NCBI GenBank assembly: GCA_000818945.1
Contig: KN805378.1
Coordinates: 700,488 to 764,487, forward strand
Origin: Schizochytrium sp. CCTCC M209059
Lineage: Eukaryota; Sar; Bigyra; Thraustochytrida; Thraustochytriidae
Direction: 5' to 3'
DNA length: 64,000 nucleotides
Part shown: in pieces, positions 17,858 through 29,105 of the stretch
How positions within the stretch are numbered: position 1 is the first letter of the stretch
Layout of the letters: each line of letters opens with the position of its first letter
Made by a program: the position numbers and the translations under genes
Notes under the pieces: model-generated
Told to the model about the DNA's origin: nothing
Seen by the model: only the letters and a program-made list of their open reading frames with translations
The model's database searches: none

Positions 17858-20800
17858 ATGCACGCTCCGCGGGACGCGGCCCTGGAGCAGAAGCTCGGCG
17901 GCCTCGCGCGCGCGGAGGACGACGTCGAGGCCCAGCAGTCGCATGAAGGAGCGGCCGAGCAGCAGCGCGAGCCGTGGGCCGCGCCTGCGCACGTTTCCTG
18001 GCGCGAAAAAGACCCTGGAACCGCAGCCATGCACCAGGCCGAGCCCGCCGACTCTGCCGCCACAGCTGCTGCTGCTGCTGCTGCTGCTGCTGCTACCGCT
18101 GTCGTCGCTACTGCTGTCGTCGCTAGACCTCCGCAAAGCTCGAATGTGGGCGTAGAAAGACGTGCGAGTGCGAGTGCGAGTGCGAGTGCGAGTGCTGCGG
18201 CTGGCAGAGATGCAAGTCTCGAGTCCTTTTCCTCTTCGAAAAGTGTGGCAAGCAGCCCAAGTATCTCGAGCAGCGGAAGCAGTCGGAGAGCAACGACGTC
18301 AACGTCTACAAGTTTTGTACCGACTACAAAGGACGCCATTCTTGCAGAGGCCAGGGCGACGGCGCGACGCGACGAAGCCAAGGCACGATCCCTGCGCAAA
18401 TCTGGATCTTCCTCTTCCTTGCGCAGCGCCCACGAGACTTTGCGAAGCATGTCTCCAGGCGGGAGCACGGGCAGCGCTGACCATGAGTGGGAAAGCGTTG
18501 GCTTTCCTACGCCAAAATCTGGATCTGGAAAACCATTGACTGCTTCTTCTGTTCCGGGTATGTCTTCTTTCGGCAGCAGTGACCTTCTCACATTACCCCC
18601 TTCACAAAAACGAGACAGCACAAAGAGTCGGAGTCTTAGGGGTAGTGAACCAAGTATGTCAGGTATCGGCGGCAGCGGCAGCAACAGCAGCAATAGCTGC
18701 AACAACAGCAATTCTGGGTCTTCGCTTCCGCCAAACGGCTCGACCATTCTCCCCAAGCCGTTCAAGCCCTTTAAAACGTTCGATCCTGCGCAAGAAGATA
18801 GCGAATTCCACAAAAAGGGGATCAAAATACGACAACACAATGGCCACGGCCACAGCTCAAACGGAGCGCACTTGCACGGAAACAACCTCCACGTCGAATC
18901 CGGAACCAGCAACGCCCGATTGTCAAGTTCATTACCAAATAGCGTTGGTCCTGTCACTTCTGCTGCTGCTCCTCCTCCTTCTTCTCCTCCTCCTTCTGCT
19001 CCGCCTAGTCTGGTATTGGGCATGCTCACCAATGGACAGGGCATCCTTGCTCCTTCTAGGAAGGTGGACCTCGCGGTAAGCCCCTCCTCGCTCAATGACG
19101 TAGAAGGCGCGCATGATCTGAAAGACCGAACGCGCGAGCGCGAATGGCAGGCCGACGCGGACAAATCGGGGTGGTTTGACCGCGTTTACCAACTATGCAA
19201 CAAAGATCACAGGCGCGCGCTCGATTCGCACTTTGACATGCTCGTTCAAAGTAACTTCTTCACGGTGCCCAGCGAGGGCCGCGCATTACCCGTCATACGC
19301 AACCCTCGCCAGCTCAATTTTATATTCTTTAGCCTCTTGCGCCGATTGCAAAAGATGCCCACACTCCAAGTTCTTCTTCTTGATCGACTATGCGAACTAG
19401 TTTCGTGGAATGAAGCCAGTCTCGCACTCTGTCTACAGGAAAGCATGCTCGAGCGTGCACTCATTACCTTTTTCGGCGCTCCCAACGGGGATGACAGATA
19501 TCTGGCGTCTAGTACCAGCCCAGACTGGGCCCTTCGTGACCTTGAGCGCATCGTCCGTGACAAGCTCCTTCGGTTTCTCTGCATTCTCGGTACGCAAACC
19601 TTTTCACACGCGGCATTCACCATCGTTTCGACACCTCTTTTCCGATGGGGATCCCTTTCGCACAAGGAGCGCAAAAATGGGATTTTTGCCCTGGAAATCA
19701 TGCGATCCGTGCTGCTCACATCTGCCCAGGTGCACACGCCGCAAGAGTATTTGCATTTCCCTGAAGTTGACGCTGCGTCTCTGCCTCAAGAATCGCAGAA
19801 TTTTGGAGTGCTTGGCGAGGACCTGCTATCGTGGCCTGCCGAAGGCTTTACCTTTGGAATGTGGTTTCGGGAGCAGGGCCCGACCATCCCGCCCGGGGAG
19901 TCCATCACCCCGCCCTCTGTACATACACCACGTGAACGTGAAATGTCTCCCGCGCCATTGGACTTTGATAGTATTTTGTTTCAAGAACTCCGTGGCGACA
20001 CATCCGTCCCCGGAATGACGAGCACCATTGGAGCATCTGGTTCGCGGCCGCGGCGGAACTCCGAAACACCAGCCGTGACTTGCCCACCTCGTCGCACGGT
20101 CCTCTGGAGCATGCGCAATCAGCAAACGGGTGAAGGAATCGAGGTTTCGCTCGAACACAAAGGAGTCACGAGCGCCGATGCGAATGGCATCATCAAACTT
20201 TGCCGGAACATTGTTGTCGAGGCCTTCAAAGCTAGCAACAATGCGAAGGGCGAGCTTGTTGACATCGTTAAGGTAAAGAACGAATTGTTCACCACAAGCT
20301 GCGCACAGAAATCGAGCGGATGGCATTGGATTAGCGTCGTCCTTGACCCCCCGTCCTTTAGCTTCTCCAACCCCCGTCTTTCCATTTACGTTGACGCGAA
20401 AAGGGTATGTACGGAGCGCATTGGACTGCCGAATTTCTCTAAAAATATTGCGCGCTTTTCAACAAGCGTGTGCGCTTCGGCTCTTGGCGCCAAATCCTTT
20501 GCAGAAGACGCCATGCCATTTTACGGACAAATGGCTCGCGCTATACTTTTGAGAAAAGCTCTTTCTGAGGACGATGTTCGTAATCTCTGCGATCTGCACA
20601 CTCGCCCTGACGGGTCTGGTCTGTTCCCTGCAGGGCTTCTGGAATCCTCGGAGCCTTTTGACGCTCAAGAAGAAGCAAAAAGTCCTACCGGCATGGGCGC
20701 TGGTGGACTTGGTCCGATCGACGCTGTTGCCGCTGCAGCTGCCAATGCGCCATGGGCCTCTTCCTCCTTCAACCCTTCAGAGTCATCAGGCGACTTGTCC

Positions 20801-23800
20801 TCAGCGGGTACGACCACGCAAGTCTATCTTCCGACTGCGGCGACGTCGGTGCCTTATGACATGTATAGTGGCTCCTTTGGCTCGCTTCAGCAAACATGGG
20901 ATACCATTCGTACGGATGCGCGGGAGCAGCTCGTAACACACACTTCTGCCAAGCGCTGGCGCCGGCTTCCGCCCGCTCTTCATGCTGCCACCGTATTCTC
21001 TTGGGATGCAAAGCATGTGCGACGCGCACACACAATGCGAGGCATGGTGTATTGTACAGATTTAAGCGCCGGCGGTTACAAGGGCGTCTTTATGCAAGAC
21101 TGCGCGCGAGTCGTTCATCGAAGGCTTCTTGGTGATGTTTTGGCGAGCGTAGGGGGCATGCGGAGCCTCTTTCCTCTGCTCCTCGAAACCGTGCACGATG
21201 CCGCGCACGCTGTGCGAATGACGTGCGATGTAGACGCAGACCTTGCGACCCGCGTCATCTCCCTCTTGGCCGATCTGGTTTCTTTGGAGCTTTGTCTCGG
21301 CACATCGCACCGTCGGGCTGGGCACGTTTGGATTGTGCAAGGCGAGGGCCTGCTCAATCTGCTTCGCGCGGTGCTCGTCAGCTGTTGCGCTGACGCTCTC
21401 GTTTCTGAACTGGTTATGGCCCTCGCGAGCCTTGTCGACGCAACCTCACTCCTTTACTGCAGATCTACAAACGACGTCGTTCTTGACTCGGCAGCCACCT
21501 CCCAGTCAAAGCCTTCCACGTCACCTCATCGCGGAGCCCCCGTTGCATCTTTTCTAAATGGAAATGGGTATGGACACGGAAATGTCCGCGCAAGCACCGT
21601 CTTTGAAGTTGATGGAGAGGTAGAAGGTCTACGAGACCAGCATGAGCAAACACAAGACCAAGAGGGAGGACGAGATCAAAAAGGGAACAGAGATGCACAT
21701 TTGCAAGTAACGGCTGTATCGAACAAACGCCAAAGTGCACCGACACGTCAAGACATGAGCGTAGCGACGCAGAGTCAAGTCGCCGCCGCTTCCTCTTCGT
21801 CCATTTATCGTGCTGCACTCCCACCTCCCGGGCGATGCTTGCTCACCGCTTCAATGCGATTTCTTTTCGACTTTGCAATATGGGCCAGCGCACCACTCAA
21901 CGTCCAGGTCAATCTGTTTCGAGTCCTTCATCACCACCTTGGAATGCGCTATGACCTGGTCCGTGAAATCGTCGGGGTGCGTCCTCTGCTTGATGCACTT
22001 TGCTTTCACTACTACTTACCCGAAGAAATTGCACATCCCCACATTTCTCGACGACAGAGCAAACATGCGCTCACACGAGAGGATGTTGTGCGATGCCGGA
22101 AAGCTCTCCTCGGACTCGTTGATGCAACCATGTGCGGAGGACAGCGCTTTAATGGTTTTCGTCTTGCGCCATCACTTTTGAGCCCCTTGGCGGACCAACA
22201 GGCTCGCAACATTTGCTGCACGCAGGAGTCATCCGAAGGACAGCAGCATCCCGGGTGTACGTGGAGAGGCATTGCAAAAGGCGAAATAGGTCACCTTGTT
22301 GATTTTTGCCAAGCTCAAAAGGAGAACGTTCACCAGGTCAAAGGTCCATTGCGCCTGCTCGTCTCACTCATTAGCAGAGCACGCGCGCAGCGCTTGCCAG
22401 ATCTTCTCGACCATCTGCAAGCACAGGGTAATCTTTTCTTCCTGTGGGATCTTTTACGCTCGCCGTCTACTGAGGTGCAAATATTGGCGATTGAACTCAT
22501 CCACGTTTACGCAATTCGCACTGGGGGCTCACTGGAACCCAAGGGTCTCAGTGACGGTAGATCAATCAATGCTCCTACGGGACCTTTTTGCTTTGACGTG
22601 GAACACGCCTCACTCATGCAGGATTACCTCACAAAGTCCTCTGCGGCGTTACCATCACTTCAAGTCGTGGACGCGCTCTTGGCATTTGCCCTTGGCGCCG
22701 ACTTTGATGCAGATGGATTGTGCACAGCGTCGTCACTCGAAAGCTCAGATCTCTCATTTGAGGGAGAAGTTGTTTACCCGCTAGCTCTTCGTGTCGTTTT
22801 TGGACTTTTGCTTTCACCCAAGACTTCCGAAGAGGTCCAGTTGGCTGGACTCAAACGAGTCAATCGTCTGCTCGTGCTGTCTCATCCCCGTATGAGCGCA
22901 CACAATCGGACGCTCGTTACGCAATTGCAGGGATGGGAGACATGGTTGCTGCGTCTGGCGCCGGGTCGCGTTTCTCAAGCAAGTGGCGGGCCGGTGCGGC
23001 AGGCTGCTCTTGAAATTATGAGCACCTGCGTCTTCCATCGTTTGATAGGGACCTCGTACACTTCTTCTACCAATGCACACCACCTTCACCATCAACAACA
23101 GCAGCAGCCATCGCAGCAGCATCTCGTTTTCGCCCATGCACCTCCGCAGCCCAGAAATGGTCCCTTGCTTGGGCTACAGCGCTCTCGTAGCACTGGCGAA
23201 GCACTTGAACGGCGAGGAGGCGGCGAAAGCAACGAGGATGGTCCTCGCTCGCTGTGGAAGGCCTTGGGGTTTATTGACGCCCAGGCCAGTGCGCATGGTT
23301 TGGAGCAAACAGGTCTTCTTCGAGCTCATCTCTTGCACATGCTCATCAAGCGCGCGAACAAACACTTGTATCACCCCGAATCCAGTATGCGCGCGGCGTC
23401 GGACGTTGCGTCGCGAACGCGCGAGCACTTGCGTTTGCTTTGCAAAGTTGGGTGCGGCGAGCTTGTACGTGCGCGAATGAGCGTGGACTCAATTGAAGAA
23501 CCAAGAGCAGACGTCCCAAGGTCAGTGTCGACGGAAGCTGCGCTCATGGATCTTGCAGATGAGACCTCATTGCTGATACAACGTCTTTTCCCTCAACACG
23601 AAAGCGCCCAGGAAGTGCAAACCCAACGAGAAGCGCGTTCAAGTCTCTATTTGCAACAGGAGGCAAGCTATCAGCGCTGGGGCGCCCGCTTGCACCGCGC
23701 GGAGCCAGCCTTTTTTGAGGCGGGTCTTCTCGACGACGCGGCTCTGCAAATGATCAATGCATGTAGAGCGCGACTTTCGCCGCACGCGCCTCCCGCGCTC

Positions 23801-26800
23801 AATGATAGCGACTTGCAACACATAGCGTCTTCGCCGCCAAGCGCGCCTGGCGGGGAAGCGTGGCTGATTGTGGGCATGATCGCTCGTCAACTTCAGCAGC
23901 TTGTTCGCAAAATTGATGGAGCAGAGAATCCAGATCAGGATCTGAAGAGCGAGTCTCGCGAACATCCTGGTCCCACGCGCCGAGTTGGGCGCCCGCCGTC
24001 GCTTTCGATGCTTCGGGAGTCAGCAGCCTCAAACGCACGGCTTCTAATCCGGGTCTTGGAGCACTTTGGTATTTTGGACCCTGCGGCGTCGCTACAAACA
24101 CCCTTTCGGCGTCGTCACAACAGTACGCTGTCCAGCGCCCTTTCAAGTCCTCGGGAACTGGGGAGTTTTGGCAACCCGAGCCCCCTTTCGCACACATCGC
24201 TTACACGCACACCTCTGAATCCGGGAGCGAACCGCCCGTCTATGCTCGGATCTCCGTTCACAATGGCGAGCTCCCTGGGCGGGAGTCCAACAGCGCCCCC
24301 GATGCCCCCGCTCTCTCTTCCGGGACGAATCGAGACCCAGCACGCGGGATCCATGATGGACACACAAGATCTTCGATCAAACAGCAACCATTGGGCGCGG
24401 GACGTAGAGTCTTTCACTACCGGTCGAGGCGAGCATGCGTCGCAAACACCACAACGTCAGCAGCGGCAACGACAATCCTCATTTGGGGGCGGCGACAACT
24501 TTGTTCTGGTCGACGAACCCGAGATGCCGCTCGTGAGCGGGGACATTGATCGCCTCACTGTACTTTGCATTGACCTCTGCTGCACGCTCAAGACGCTTGC
24601 CGCAAACGAAGATCATGGCGACCTCGTCGAAGTTCTGTGCACTTGCGTGAAAAAGGTATGCGCTGAGCTCAATTCAAGTGAAAGTTCCTTTTCCAACGAT
24701 ATGGTGCGGCTCATTCGCTGCGATTGGCTGCCAGAAAAAGATGATCTGGGCTGGGGATACTCTGAAACCACGGAGAGTCTTTTCCCACTTTCATGGGTCG
24801 AAGGCGCTGAAACTGAGCGCCTACGAACGCACTTGCTGCATGAAGAACATCTCTTTGACTGCTTCCACCTTTTGCATCGCGAAGCGCGCGTGCATTGGCT
24901 CGAGCGTGGCGTGCAAACGCTCTCGAGTAAGCGCCAGGAACTTGCAAGGCAACTCGACACGCAGGCAAAGCAAAAATGTCTCGATAACTATGAAGAGGAA
25001 GTCCGCAAGTCCACGGTGCTGCGTGCGTTGCACGAAACTGATAGTGAGGCGCGACGACAGTGGAAGACCCTGCTCCGGACCGCAGCAGTCAGTCCAGGCA
25101 TGCTCTCACAAAGCTTTCCATTGGTCCCGATTGCTGGCAACGAATACTGGAAACTTGATCGTCGCGAGAATGATTTGAGAATGCGCTTGCGCCTTCGTCG
25201 CGCTTTCGGATCTGCAGGATTGGGCTCTCGACGAACGTCGTCGCCCTCGGTTTCGCCGCCTCTCGCCCCAGTTCGCCCCGAAACGATGCGTTGCGAGGGG
25301 ATATCTCCGCGAGCCGGCCCAGAGCCAGCCTCCCCGCGTCCTCCGAGGGATAGTCCGCCCCAGTCCCCTAGGGGGAGCCCGATCTTGTATCCTCCATTGC
25401 CACCAAGTACGCCTACAGAGGACTCGCTTGCTTCATCTTCGCCGTCGCCGACGCTTGGGCCGACGCGTACTCCCCCGCCAGCACAGGATTTGGGTCGTTG
25501 CGACTCGCAAGACACATCAGCAGCGATATCCTCATCAGAGTGGGATGTCGTCGAGTTCAACTCGGTCCATTATGGAGCGCGCAACGAACAAGTCAAGGAA
25601 ACGGTCGAGTGCGAGCTGATTCTGCCGATTTGTGTCGTGCGGGGTCGCATTGATCTCACGGCTCACCATCTCTACTTTTACGGCGACATTGTGGCACAAC
25701 AGGGTGGGTTTCCCGATGCTGACACCGAGCGGCCCTACAAACCATTTTCTGTCCGAGGACGCGGGCGTGGGCGCACGCGTGGGCGTGGCAATAGTCGCGA
25801 TGCATCGAAGGACCCGCGTCAACTGGTCCGGCGCCGGCGCTCGGTTGCGGTTGCGCCATCGCCGCCTTTTCAAGCCCAGAAGCTCAGTCAATGGTGGCTC
25901 GATGATGACGAAGACGAACAAGCAAATCGGCTACGACCGCGCTGCTGGGCATTGTCAGACCTCGTGGACATTAGTCTGCGAAGGTATCTCATGCTGCCAA
26001 CGGCGCTGGAGCTCTTCTTCGTGAATCGAAAGAATTACATGATCAACTTTCGCGGACCCGAAGAGAATCGCATCGTCTTTCAGCATATTATTCGCGCAAA
26101 GCCACCGCGTCTCTCTCTTGGCGGACCTAGCAGTCTAGCGCAGTACAATCTTCAGCGCAAAGCATTCACACCCGAAAGGCTGGTACAACTTCGCAAAGAC
26201 GAATGGACGGACAAGTGGGTGAACTGGGAAATGTCGACATTCGAGTACTTGATGCACTTGAACACGGCTGCGGGGCGGACATACAACGACTTGACGCAGT
26301 ACCCCGTTTTCCCCTGGGTTCTTGTAGACTATACATCGGCGACTCTCGACCTCGGAGACCCGGCTGTTTATCGCGATCTGAGCAAACCTATCGGCGCACT
26401 CGGCGAAAAGCGACTAAAGGAGCTCCAGAAGCAACGTCGCGATGCGAAAGGCTGCAATGAGGCCCACTTTCTTTACCGAAGCCACTACTCCTCCTCGGCA
26501 AGTGTTTTGTATTACATGCTTCGTGTGGAGCCCTTTTCAGCTCAATTTTTGGAATTTCAAGGTGGCAAAATCGACCATCCAGAAAGACTCTTTCACTCTG
26601 TACAGGAGACCTGGAACAACTGCCTCACTGCACCCATGGACTTTAAGGAGGTGATCCCGGAGTGGTATTACTTTTCGGAACTTTTCGAAAATCGCAACAA
26701 CCTCGACTTGGGCGTTCGGCAGAATGGCGATCGCGTAGACGACGTTGTGCTTCCACCCTGGGCCAACGGGTCGGCCGAGAAGTTCGTTCGCATGAATCGC

Positions 26801-28906
26801 GATGCGCTCGAAGGAGAATATGTGAGCAGGCACATTCACGAGTGGATCGATCTCATTTTTGGCGATAAGCAGCGAGGCCCCGAGGCTGAACGCGTTCACA
26901 ACGTCTTTCAGTCAAACTTTTTAGAGGACGCAATCAATAATGACACGGAGATGGAGCTCACCGTGGCTGAGATGAAGGGCATGATTGCCAATTTTGGACA
27001 CGCACCATCGCAGCTCTTCAAGAAACCGCACCCTCCTCGACAACCTCGCCCTCTTCCAAAGTGCGCTCACCCGGGGGTGATTCTGCAGACAGAGGTCACC
27101 GGTCCTGCATCCTGGCTTGGGTCGAGTCAGCCAACTGCGGTGTTTTTGTCGCCACCAGCCAAACAGGTGGCTTCACGTGCCAAGGCTTCGTACCTCTTTG
27201 CAATATCCGACAAGCTTATCGAGTCGGGCCGCTCGCCTCTATCTCCGATGTCACTCTCCGCGGAACCGATGCCCCTGACCCAAACCACTTCATGTCCGTC
27301 AACCGATTCGAGCGATAAGATCCCGTTGATTACCTCGTCAACCGACCTTGCAAAGAGCAGGAGCGTCGGCTCGCCACATCCTCCTCTCGCCGATGGCACC
27401 ATCGCTTCAGCATCCCCGCATCTCGCAATTCCTGCTGGTGCTGTTGCCAGCAACACAGCGACGGATACAGGCTCGTCGCCGTCAGGGGCAATGAATGCTG
27501 ACGCGCGTCGTTCACTGAATGGGGGTGGCGGAATGCTGCAAACCTTGGGCAACAAAGTGAAGAAGTCGACGGACTTGTCGTTCATCACCCAATCGTACCA
27601 AGAAAGCATGCAGGTACTTTTCACGGTCGAAGGACGCCAGGGCCGTCTGGAGGGCGCTGATATACATATCAAGCAGCAAATACGGGTCGAGCCACGCGCG
27701 TCGATCCCGCTGCGTTTCCCGTGCCCATTTTACGACTCGTCCTACGTTCTTCGTCAGTTTCACCCGCGCTTGAGCGATCTTTCGCTTCGGAGCAGCGCTG
27801 CTGTTGCCCTTGCACACGGTACCGCGCTGGCTTGCTGTGGGTATCCTGACAATACCATCAAGTTACACTCTGCATTGGATGGACGTCTTCTCCAGAGTGT
27901 ACGTCTTCATGCTGGCAGCGGGCTTGTCATGTGCATTTGCACGGGACGCGGGCAGCGCTGGCTTGCAGCAGGCGCGCAGGATGGCTCTGTAGTTATTTGG
28001 AGGCTGGTCGAACCCAAGGATGCCGAGGCAACGGTTCGCGAGCTTGCTGAGAATCGCGCTGATCCGAATCCGGTCGAATGTCAAGCCACAAGTACGGCGT
28101 CTGATGCTGCGTCAAGATCGAAGGAATCTGGCGAGCGCACACCAAACAGTTCAAGCGACGAAAGCGCAAAAGATGATATGCAACTTTGGGAATCGAACAC
28201 TCAGGATCAGCAGGCGGCAGTGCACATGCGCACTCTCAGCGATGGGCCGAGCGGCTCTGTGACGTCCTTTGTGGACCGCATCATCTCTGCCTTGTATGGC
28301 AAAAAGCGTGATTTGAAGCCGATTGTGGCAGATGCTGAGGGGCCTGCGCACTGGCTCGTTGGTTTCCAAGCATCGCCGATTTCTGGCGTAGCTCTCGAGG
28401 CGGATCTCGATGTGGTCGTTTCAAGTGCTGCCATGAGCAGTCATGTGATCATTCATACGCTGAGCGATGGTCGCTTCTTACGGTCGATCGACGTGGCGCC
28501 CGACCTGGCTGGTCGCATCACGCTCTCGCAAATTTGCATTTCGCGTCTCGGCAAAATCCTCGTGCAGGTTCTCGATTGCGTTTCGGGTGAATTATGGCTG
28601 CAGATGGCTCATGTGAATGGCAAGCTACTCGGCAAGGTGCGTCTTCACGAGGTCGTCACAGACACGCGTCTTCTGTCTTCAGGCCGGCACTGTTTAACTG
28701 TGTCTGCGCGCAGTGTTTGCATCCGTAATACGGAAGACCTGGATATTGAATTGATTGTCGAGGAGGTAGGCAACACAGATGCTTCTTGCATCGCAGGTGC
28801 CACGCTTTCAACCGATGAACTCAGTGTGGGCATCGTTTTCGGCGACGGGCGCTCGTCGTGGTACTGCATTGGCGACAAGTTCAGGCAGTGTTGCCACGCC
28901 ATATAA
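17858..28906 (+). CDS. Giant BEACH-WD40 protein (neurobeachin/LYST/WDFY-related)
   Basis: An uninterrupted 11,049-bp frame, 3682 residues from the first in-frame ATG downstream of the gap. N-terminal ~550 residues are low complexity (poly-Ala, a (SA)n repeat, Ser/Asn/Pro-rich). A concanavalin A-like region lies at about 645-910 (WPAEGFTFGMWFRE; GWHWISVVLD), followed by a long helical-repeat section. The PH-BEACH region is at about 2565-2745 (VVRGRIDLTAHHLYFYGD; LELFFVNRKNYMINF). The BEACH domain is at about 2765-3055 (WEMSTFEYLMHLNTAAGR, PVFPWVLVDY, HYSSSASVLYYMLRVEPF, VIPEWYYFSEL, DLGVRQNGDRVDDVVLPPWA, YVSRHIHEWIDLIFG). C-terminal WD40-type repeats follow (DNTIKLHSALDGRLL; AAGAQDGSVVIW). Such proteins are scaffolds in vesicle fusion/fission, lysosome size and autophagy. 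Which BEACH subfamily it belongs to needs a tree. Upstream exons could be hidden in the gap. Confidence 0.95.
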   Translation: MHAPRDAALEQKLGGLARAEDDVEAQQSHEGAAEQQREPWAAPAHVSWREKDPGTAAMHQAEPADSAATAAAAAAAAAATAVVATAVVARPPQSSNVGVERRASASASASASAAAGRDASLESFSSSKSVASSPSISSSGSSRRATTSTSTSFVPTTKDAILAEARATARRDEAKARSLRKSGSSSSLRSAHETLRSMSPGGSTGSADHEWESVGFPTPKSGSGKPLTASSVPGMSSFGSSDLLTLPPSQKRDSTKSRSLRGSEPSMSGIGGSGSNSSNSCNNSNSGSSLPPNGSTILPKPFKPFKTFDPAQEDSEFHKKGIKIRQHNGHGHSSNGAHLHGNNLHVESGTSNARLSSSLPNSVGPVTSAAAPPPSSPPPSAPPSLVLGMLTNGQGILAPSRKVDLAVSPSSLNDVEGAHDLKDRTREREWQADADKSGWFDRVYQLCNKDHRRALDSHFDMLVQSNFFTVPSEGRALPVIRNPRQLNFIFFSLLRRLQKMPTLQVLLLDRLCELVSWNEASLALCLQESMLERALITFFGAPNGDDRYLASSTSPDWALRDLERIVRDKLLRFLCILGTQTFSHAAFTIVSTPLFRWGSLSHKERKNGIFALEIMRSVLLTSAQVHTPQEYLHFPEVDAASLPQESQNFGVLGEDLLSWPAEGFTFGMWFREQGPTIPPGESITPPSVHTPREREMSPAPLDFDSILFQELRGDTSVPGMTSTIGASGSRPRRNSETPAVTCPPRRTVLWSMRNQQTGEGIEVSLEHKGVTSADANGIIKLCRNIVVEAFKASNNAKGELVDIVKVKNELFTTSCAQKSSGWHWISVVLDPPSFSFSNPRLSIYVDAKRVCTERIGLPNFSKNIARFSTSVCASALGAKSFAEDAMPFYGQMARAILLRKALSEDDVRNLCDLHTRPDGSGLFPAGLLESSEPFDAQEEAKSPTGMGAGGLGPIDAVAAAAANAPWASSSFNPSESSGDLSSAGTTTQVYLPTAATSVPYDMYSGSFGSLQQTWDTIRTDAREQLVTHTSAKRWRRLPPALHAATVFSWDAKHVRRAHTMRGMVYCTDLSAGGYKGVFMQDCARVVHRRLLGDVLASVGGMRSLFPLLLETVHDAAHAVRMTCDVDADLATRVISLLADLVSLELCLGTSHRRAGHVWIVQGEGLLNLLRAVLVSCCADALVSELVMALASLVDATSLLYCRSTNDVVLDSAATSQSKPSTSPHRGAPVASFLNGNGYGHGNVRASTVFEVDGEVEGLRDQHEQTQDQEGGRDQKGNRDAHLQVTAVSNKRQSAPTRQDMSVATQSQVAAASSSSIYRAALPPPGRCLLTASMRFLFDFAIWASAPLNVQVNLFRVLHHHLGMRYDLVREIVGVRPLLDALCFHYYLPEEIAHPHISRRQSKHALTREDVVRCRKALLGLVDATMCGGQRFNGFRLAPSLLSPLADQQARNICCTQESSEGQQHPGCTWRGIAKGEIGHLVDFCQAQKENVHQVKGPLRLLVSLISRARAQRLPDLLDHLQAQGNLFFLWDLLRSPSTEVQILAIELIHVYAIRTGGSLEPKGLSDGRSINAPTGPFCFDVEHASLMQDYLTKSSAALPSLQVVDALLAFALGADFDADGLCTASSLESSDLSFEGEVVYPLALRVVFGLLLSPKTSEEVQLAGLKRVNRLLVLSHPRMSAHNRTLVTQLQGWETWLLRLAPGRVSQASGGPVRQAALEIMSTCVFHRLIGTSYTSSTNAHHLHHQQQQQPSQQHLVFAHAPPQPRNGPLLGLQRSRSTGEALERRGGGESNEDGPRSLWKALGFIDAQASAHGLEQTGLLRAHLLHMLIKRANKHLYHPESSMRAASDVASRTREHLRLLCKVGCGELVRARMSVDSIEEPRADVPRSVSTEAALMDLADETSLLIQRLFPQHESAQEVQTQREARSSLYLQQEASYQRWGARLHRAEPAFFEAGLLDDAALQMINACRARLSPHAPPALNDSDLQHIASSPPSAPGGEAWLIVGMIARQLQQLVRKIDGAENPDQDLKSESREHPGPTRRVGRPPSLSMLRESAASNARLLIRVLEHFGILDPAASLQTPFRRRHNSTLSSALSSPRELGSFGNPSPLSHTSLTRTPLNPGANRPSMLGSPFTMASSLGGSPTAPPMPPLSLPGRIETQHAGSMMDTQDLRSNSNHWARDVESFTTGRGEHASQTPQRQQRQRQSSFGGGDNFVLVDEPEMPLVSGDIDRLTVLCIDLCCTLKTLAANEDHGDLVEVLCTCVKKVCAELNSSESSFSNDMVRLIRCDWLPEKDDLGWGYSETTESLFPLSWVEGAETERLRTHLLHEEHLFDCFHLLHREARVHWLERGVQTLSSKRQELARQLDTQAKQKCLDNYEEEVRKSTVLRALHETDSEARRQWKTLLRTAAVSPGMLSQSFPLVPIAGNEYWKLDRRENDLRMRLRLRRAFGSAGLGSRRTSSPSVSPPLAPVRPETMRCEGISPRAGPEPASPRPPRDSPPQSPRGSPILYPPLPPSTPTEDSLASSSPSPTLGPTRTPPPAQDLGRCDSQDTSAAISSSEWDVVEFNSVHYGARNEQVKETVECELILPICVVRGRIDLTAHHLYFYGDIVAQQGGFPDADTERPYKPFSVRGRGRGRTRGRGNSRDASKDPRQLVRRRRSVAVAPSPPFQAQKLSQWWLDDDEDEQANRLRPRCWALSDLVDISLRRYLMLPTALELFFVNRKNYMINFRGPEENRIVFQHIIRAKPPRLSLGGPSSLAQYNLQRKAFTPERLVQLRKDEWTDKWVNWEMSTFEYLMHLNTAAGRTYNDLTQYPVFPWVLVDYTSATLDLGDPAVYRDLSKPIGALGEKRLKELQKQRRDAKGCNEAHFLYRSHYSSSASVLYYMLRVEPFSAQFLEFQGGKIDHPERLFHSVQETWNNCLTAPMDFKEVIPEWYYFSELFENRNNLDLGVRQNGDRVDDVVLPPWANGSAEKFVRMNRDALEGEYVSRHIHEWIDLIFGDKQRGPEAERVHNVFQSNFLEDAINNDTEMELTVAEMKGMIANFGHAPSQLFKKPHPPRQPRPLPKCAHPGVILQTEVTGPASWLGSSQPTAVFLSPPAKQVASRAKASYLFAISDKLIESGRSPLSPMSLSAEPMPLTQTTSCPSTDSSDKIPLITSSTDLAKSRSVGSPHPPLADGTIASASPHLAIPAGAVASNTATDTGSSPSGAMNADARRSLNGGGGMLQTLGNKVKKSTDLSFITQSYQESMQVLFTVEGRQGRLEGADIHIKQQIRVEPRASIPLRFPCPFYDSSYVLRQFHPRLSDLSLRSSAAVALAHGTALACCGYPDNTIKLHSALDGRLLQSVRLHAGSGLVMCICTGRGQRWLAAGAQDGSVVIWRLVEPKDAEATVRELAENRADPNPVECQATSTASDAASRSKESGERTPNSSSDESAKDDMQLWESNTQDQQAAVHMRTLSDGPSGSVTSFVDRIISALYGKKRDLKPIVADAEGPAHWLVGFQASPISGVALEADLDVVVSSAAMSSHVIIHTLSDGRFLRSIDVAPDLAGRITLSQICISRLGKILVQVLDCVSGELWLQMAHVNGKLLGKVRLHEVVTDTRLLSSGRHCLTVSARSVCIRNTEDLDIELIVEEVGNTDASCIAGATLSTDELSVGIVFGDGRSSWYCIGDKFRQCCHAI
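18166..18195 (+). repeat. In-frame GTGCGA repeat encoding (SA)n
   Basis: Tandem hexamer giving alternating Ser-Ala; a (GCT)n poly-Ala run lies 70 bp upstream. Both sit in the disordered N terminus of the BEACH protein. Confidence 0.85.
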
Positions 28907-29105
28907 AATGTCTTTGTGCACAGCAAAGATCGAGTCTCGTAACATGATAGGATATAATACTCTAGGCCTAGCCCACAACTTGATTTGGTTGAGCTGTCCT
29001 ACTTTCCTCCGGATGTGCTTGCACGCTGGGTCAACGTGTCAGCCGAAAAGTTGGTTCGACCTTCTCATTGTAAACAAATTTGCGGAATTTTGTAATGGAG
29101 GTGCG

